Shown: in pieces, positions 61,243 to 64,000 of the stretch | Numbering within the stretch: position 1 is the stretch's first letter | How the letters are laid out: each line of letters starts with the position of its first letter | Origin: Spirodela intermedia | Taxonomy: Eukaryota > Streptophyta > Magnoliopsida > Alismatales > Araceae | Reading direction: 5' to 3' | Length of the DNA: 64,000 nt | Assembly: GCA_902729315.2 (NCBI GenBank) | Contig: LR746267.1 | Location: 9,852,424-9,916,423, forward strand | The notes under the pieces: model-generated | The model's input: the letters and a program-made list of their open reading frames with translations, nothing else | What the model was told of the DNA's origin: nothing | Database searches by the model: none | Program-made: the position numbers and the translations under genes

Positions 61243-61599
61243 TTTTAGGATACACCAATCATCCTAAGAAGACTATTTTTGCATATACCAAAGATGAATA
61301 TTGATTTTCCCACATATATTACGAAAATTTCATGTGGAGATCAATGAGTAGAAATTAAAATTTTTGAGGTATCAAATGATCTTAAGAAATTCCAAGTGTA
61401 TGATTGTCATACCATAGATCTTCTAGATGATTTTGATGCTCCAAATGTTATTGATGACTATGTGCTGGAAGAATTAGAGGAAATAGAGAATATAAATTTG
61501 AGAGAAAAGAAAGAAGAATATCATCTAAATTTAGAGTTAAAACCTCTTCCCTCTTCCCTCCAGTTTAAAATATATGTTTTTGGAGGAAAATAATTCATT

Positions 61600-63640
61600 C
61601 CCTCTTCCCTTTATGTAATGCTCCAGCCACATTTCAAAGATGTATGTTGTCTATTTTTTCTAATATGACTGGAATATATATGAATTTTTTTATGAATGAT
61701 CTTTTTGTTTTTGGTGAATCATTTGATGAATGCTTAAATCATTTACAACATGTACTTGAAAAATGTATAGAAAAAAAATTAATTTTGAGTTAGGATAAAT
61801 CACATTTTATGGTTTGAGAGGGAGTTGTGTTGGGTCATATTTTGAGTGAAAGGGGTTTAGAGGTGGATAGAGCAAAAATTGATATTATATCTAAAATAAA
61901 TCCTTCGAATTCAATAAAACAGATTAGATCTTTCTTGGGTCATGCAGCTTATTATAGAAAATTTATTCAAGATTTTTCAAAAATTTCTAAACCTCTCACC
62001 ATGTTATTATCTAAAGATGTGCCTTTTAATTTTGATGAGAAATGTTTTGAGTCTTTTTTTGAAATAAAAAAATTACTTACCGAGGCACCTATTTTACAAG
62101 CTCCTCATTAGTCCCTTCTTTTTGAAATAATATGTGATGTATTGAATTATGTAGTGGGAGCCATTCTAGGACAAATAAAAGAGTCAAAACTCATAAAAAT
62201 TTCATATGCTAGTAAAACTATATCTGATGCTTAGTTAAATTATACCACGACTGAAAAAGAGTTGTTAGCTATAGTATTTTCATTAGAAAGGTTTATATCA
62301 TATATTTTCAGAGCTAAAATTATTATTTATATTAATCATGCGGTATTAAAATATTTGTTAAATAAGAAAGATGTAAAGCCACATTTATTAAGATGTATTT
62401 TATTGTTGCTGGAATTTGACTTAGAAATAAAAGATAAAAAAGGTTTCAAGAATGTTGTTGCTGACCTTCTTTCTAGATTAAGTGATACAAGAATAAATGC
62501 AGCACTTTTACGAGACGCATTTTTAGATGAACAATTGATGGCAGCTCAACATCAACCATCACCATAGTATGCACATATTGTTAATTTTCTAGTTTCTAGA
62601 AAAATTCCAGAACAATAGGATAAGAACATAAAACATCATTTCTTTTTTAAGATTATAAATTATTTTTAGTATGATCTTGATTTATATTACTTGGGCAATG
62701 ATCAAATTTTAGGAGATGTTCTCCTGAAGAAGAATATCATAGCATTGTTAACATGTGCCATTCATCTAATTGTGGAGGATATTTCTTTGGACTAAAAATA
62801 ATTGCAATTTTTTTTTTAGTGTGGTTTTTATTGGCCTACAATCATTAGAGATTCTATAGAATTTAGTAGAACATGTATTTCATGCCAATTTATAGGTAAC
62901 ATTAGTAAAAAAGATGAAATGCCTTCGTAATTTTTGATGTATGGGGAATAGATTTTATGGGTCCTTTCTCATCAGCTGAAAAATATGAATATATTCTACT
63001 GGTTGATTATGTGTCTAAGTAGGTGGAAGCTATTCCTACTAGAACTAATGATCATAAAATCGTGATGAAATTTGTGTAAGAAAATAATTTTTCGAGATTT
63101 GGATGTCCAAGAGTGATTATTAGTGATGGAAGAACCCATTTTACAAATAAATAGTTCAAGGAACTGTTGAAAAAAAATGGAGTACACCATAGAGTAGCCA
63201 CTCCATATCATTCCCAAACAAACGACAAGCTAAAGTAGCAAATAGGAAAATTCAGAAAATTTTGAGAAAATAGTTAGATCAGATATGAAAGATTGGCCCA
63301 TAAAATTACAAGATCTATTATGGGCTTATAGAACAACTTAAAAAATTCCATAAATATGTCTCCATTTTGTCTCATTTTTAGAAAGTCATATCATCTTTCT
63401 GTGGAAATAGAGCATAAAACATTATGGGCTATAAGAAATTTATATATAGATGAAAAATCAACTAGTGGGCATAGAATTTTTTAGCTACATGAACTAGAGG
63501 AGTTGAGGAATGAAGCTTATGAAAATCATAGAATATATAAAGAAAAAACTAAAACTTTTCATGATAAATACATCAATAGAAAAAAATTGATGTTGGACAA
63601 AAAGTGTGGTTATATGATTCTAGGCTGAAATTATTCTCAC
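61600..63640 (+). pseudogene. RT C-terminus, RNase H and integrase remnants
   Basis: Starts with the CNAPATFQRC block of reverse transcriptase, then an altered YxDD box (FMND). The thumb/connection (SERGLEVDRAKID, SFLGHAAYYRKFI) and RNase H (61827-62560, with TEKELLAIVFSLERF and FKNVVADLLSRL) follow, then an integrase with ISCQFIG in the zinc part and a FMGPF / VDYVSK core to about 63.6 kb. Stops interrupt every domain. About 150 residues of the RT fingers and palm are deleted before 61600. Confidence 0.75.
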
Positions 63641-64000
63641 AAAAATTAAAATCAAAACGAACATGGCCTTATGTGGTGGAAGAGACATGATCATGGGGCT
63701 ATAATGATTAAAGATCTTAAAAGTGATCATAACTTTAAGACAAATGGACAGCGGCTTAAACATTACATAGAACATGAATGTCTTGTAGAAAAAGAAATTT
63801 TATTATTAAAAGAAATTCAAGAGTAAGATTAATGTGTCCAGCTGAAGACATTAAATTCAATGCTACATGGGAGGTAACTCATGGTCTTTTTTTCATTTTG
63901 TTTTTTTTAAGCTCTATTTTTCTTAAAATTTTGTTGTACTTTTTTCTGTATTTGTTTTTTTTTCGAAAAAGTGCAAGAGGAGAAGTGTAAGATGAAGTGA

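Larger units (their letters stand above)
55863..64000 (+). mobile_element. Athila-like Ty3-gypsy element, decayed, extends past the window
   Basis: The 5' LTR is 55863-57582. The primer site follows directly (TTGGTGTAGTTGCCAGGGA), a decayed version of the TTGGCGCCGTTGCC type found in Athila elements. Gag lies at about 57840-58825, interrupted by a solo LTR at 58826-60461, and gag-pol continues from 60467. The aspartic protease is near 60880-61240, with LLDTSASINLL as active site. The N-terminal part of reverse transcriptase is missing: frame LPSSLQF at about 61560 jumps to sequence equivalent to CNAPATFQRC at 61617. The YxDD box is changed to FMND (about 61692). RNase H (61827-62560) and integrase (62640 onward, with a SCQFIG zinc part and IDFMGPF core) follow. 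Many stops from C-to-T or G-to-A changes. Only the 5' end is in the window; the last five bases before it are TGGAG. Confidence 0.88.

Noticed and set aside
43416-64000. CRISPR-like spaced repeats among the duplicated blocks
   Set aside because: Repeats are long LTRs and gene duplicates with retroelement ends and target duplications; nothing has CRISPR geometry and the DNA is eukaryotic.

Overview
The window is nuclear DNA of a flowering plant, most likely a monocot. The genes have short GT-AG (and two GC-AG) introns, several coding exons are very GC-rich at the 5' end, GA/CT microsatellites are everywhere, and the right half is packed with plant Ty1-copia and Athila-like Ty3-gypsy elements. 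I cannot name the species from sequence alone.

Left arm, 1-28 kb: six compact single-copy-looking genes in alternating orientation. In order they are a JmjC histone demethylase of the JMJ25/KDM3 type (+, 12 exons, 790 aa), a bacterial-type polyamine-binding solute-binding protein (-, 7 exons, 539 aa), a small phytochrome-interacting-type ankyrin protein (+, 3 exons, 173 aa), a subfamily-XII-like LRR receptor kinase (-, 2 exons, 1181 aa), a RING-H2 E3 ligase with an N-myristoylation signal (+, 6 exons, 558 aa) and a WD40 protein of the C2A9.03-like family (-, 9 exons, 458 aa). I rebuilt every exon by hand. Codon phase closes across every junction, which is the main evidence for the models. The WD40 gene probably starts transcription near 27.9 kb, with a roughly 3.4 kb intron in its 5' UTR.

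Right arm, 28-64 kb: a tandem BAHD acyltransferase (benzyl-alcohol-benzoyltransferase-like) locus invaded by retrotransposons. There are three copies. Copy 1 (34.0-41.6 kb) is a pseudogene: a copia element with full LTRs sits in its 5' leader (28.7-34.0 kb), its intron is swollen by about 1.4 kb of GA/GATA repeat, and a second full-length copia element (36.7-41.5 kb) cuts exon 2 exactly at the DFGWG motif. Copy 2 (50.07-50.3 kb) is a deletion relic. Copy 3 (51.76-53.37 kb) is intact at 435 aa. Between and after them lie a solo LTR (42.1-42.6 kb), a pol-deleted Athila-like element on the minus strand (43.4-49.3 kb), a truncated copia element (53.9-55.9 kb) and, inserted in that one, an Athila-like element running off the window (55.9-64.0 kb) which itself carries a solo LTR of its own family (58.8-60.5 kb).

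How the parts relate: the left-arm genes show no shared pathway; they cover chromatin, polyamine handling, light signalling, a surface receptor and ubiquitination. The right arm is best read as a history: local BAHD duplication, decay of two copies, then successive nested insertions whose order can be read from target-site duplications. Apparent stop codons in the elements are mostly C-to-T or G-to-A changes, as expected from methylated, silenced plant DNA. I did not find a convincing novel multi-gene system. The most interesting items are the two GC-AG introns, the changed DFGWG aspartate in the only intact BAHD copy, the microsatellite-coded poly-Phe signal peptide and the nested-insertion architecture.
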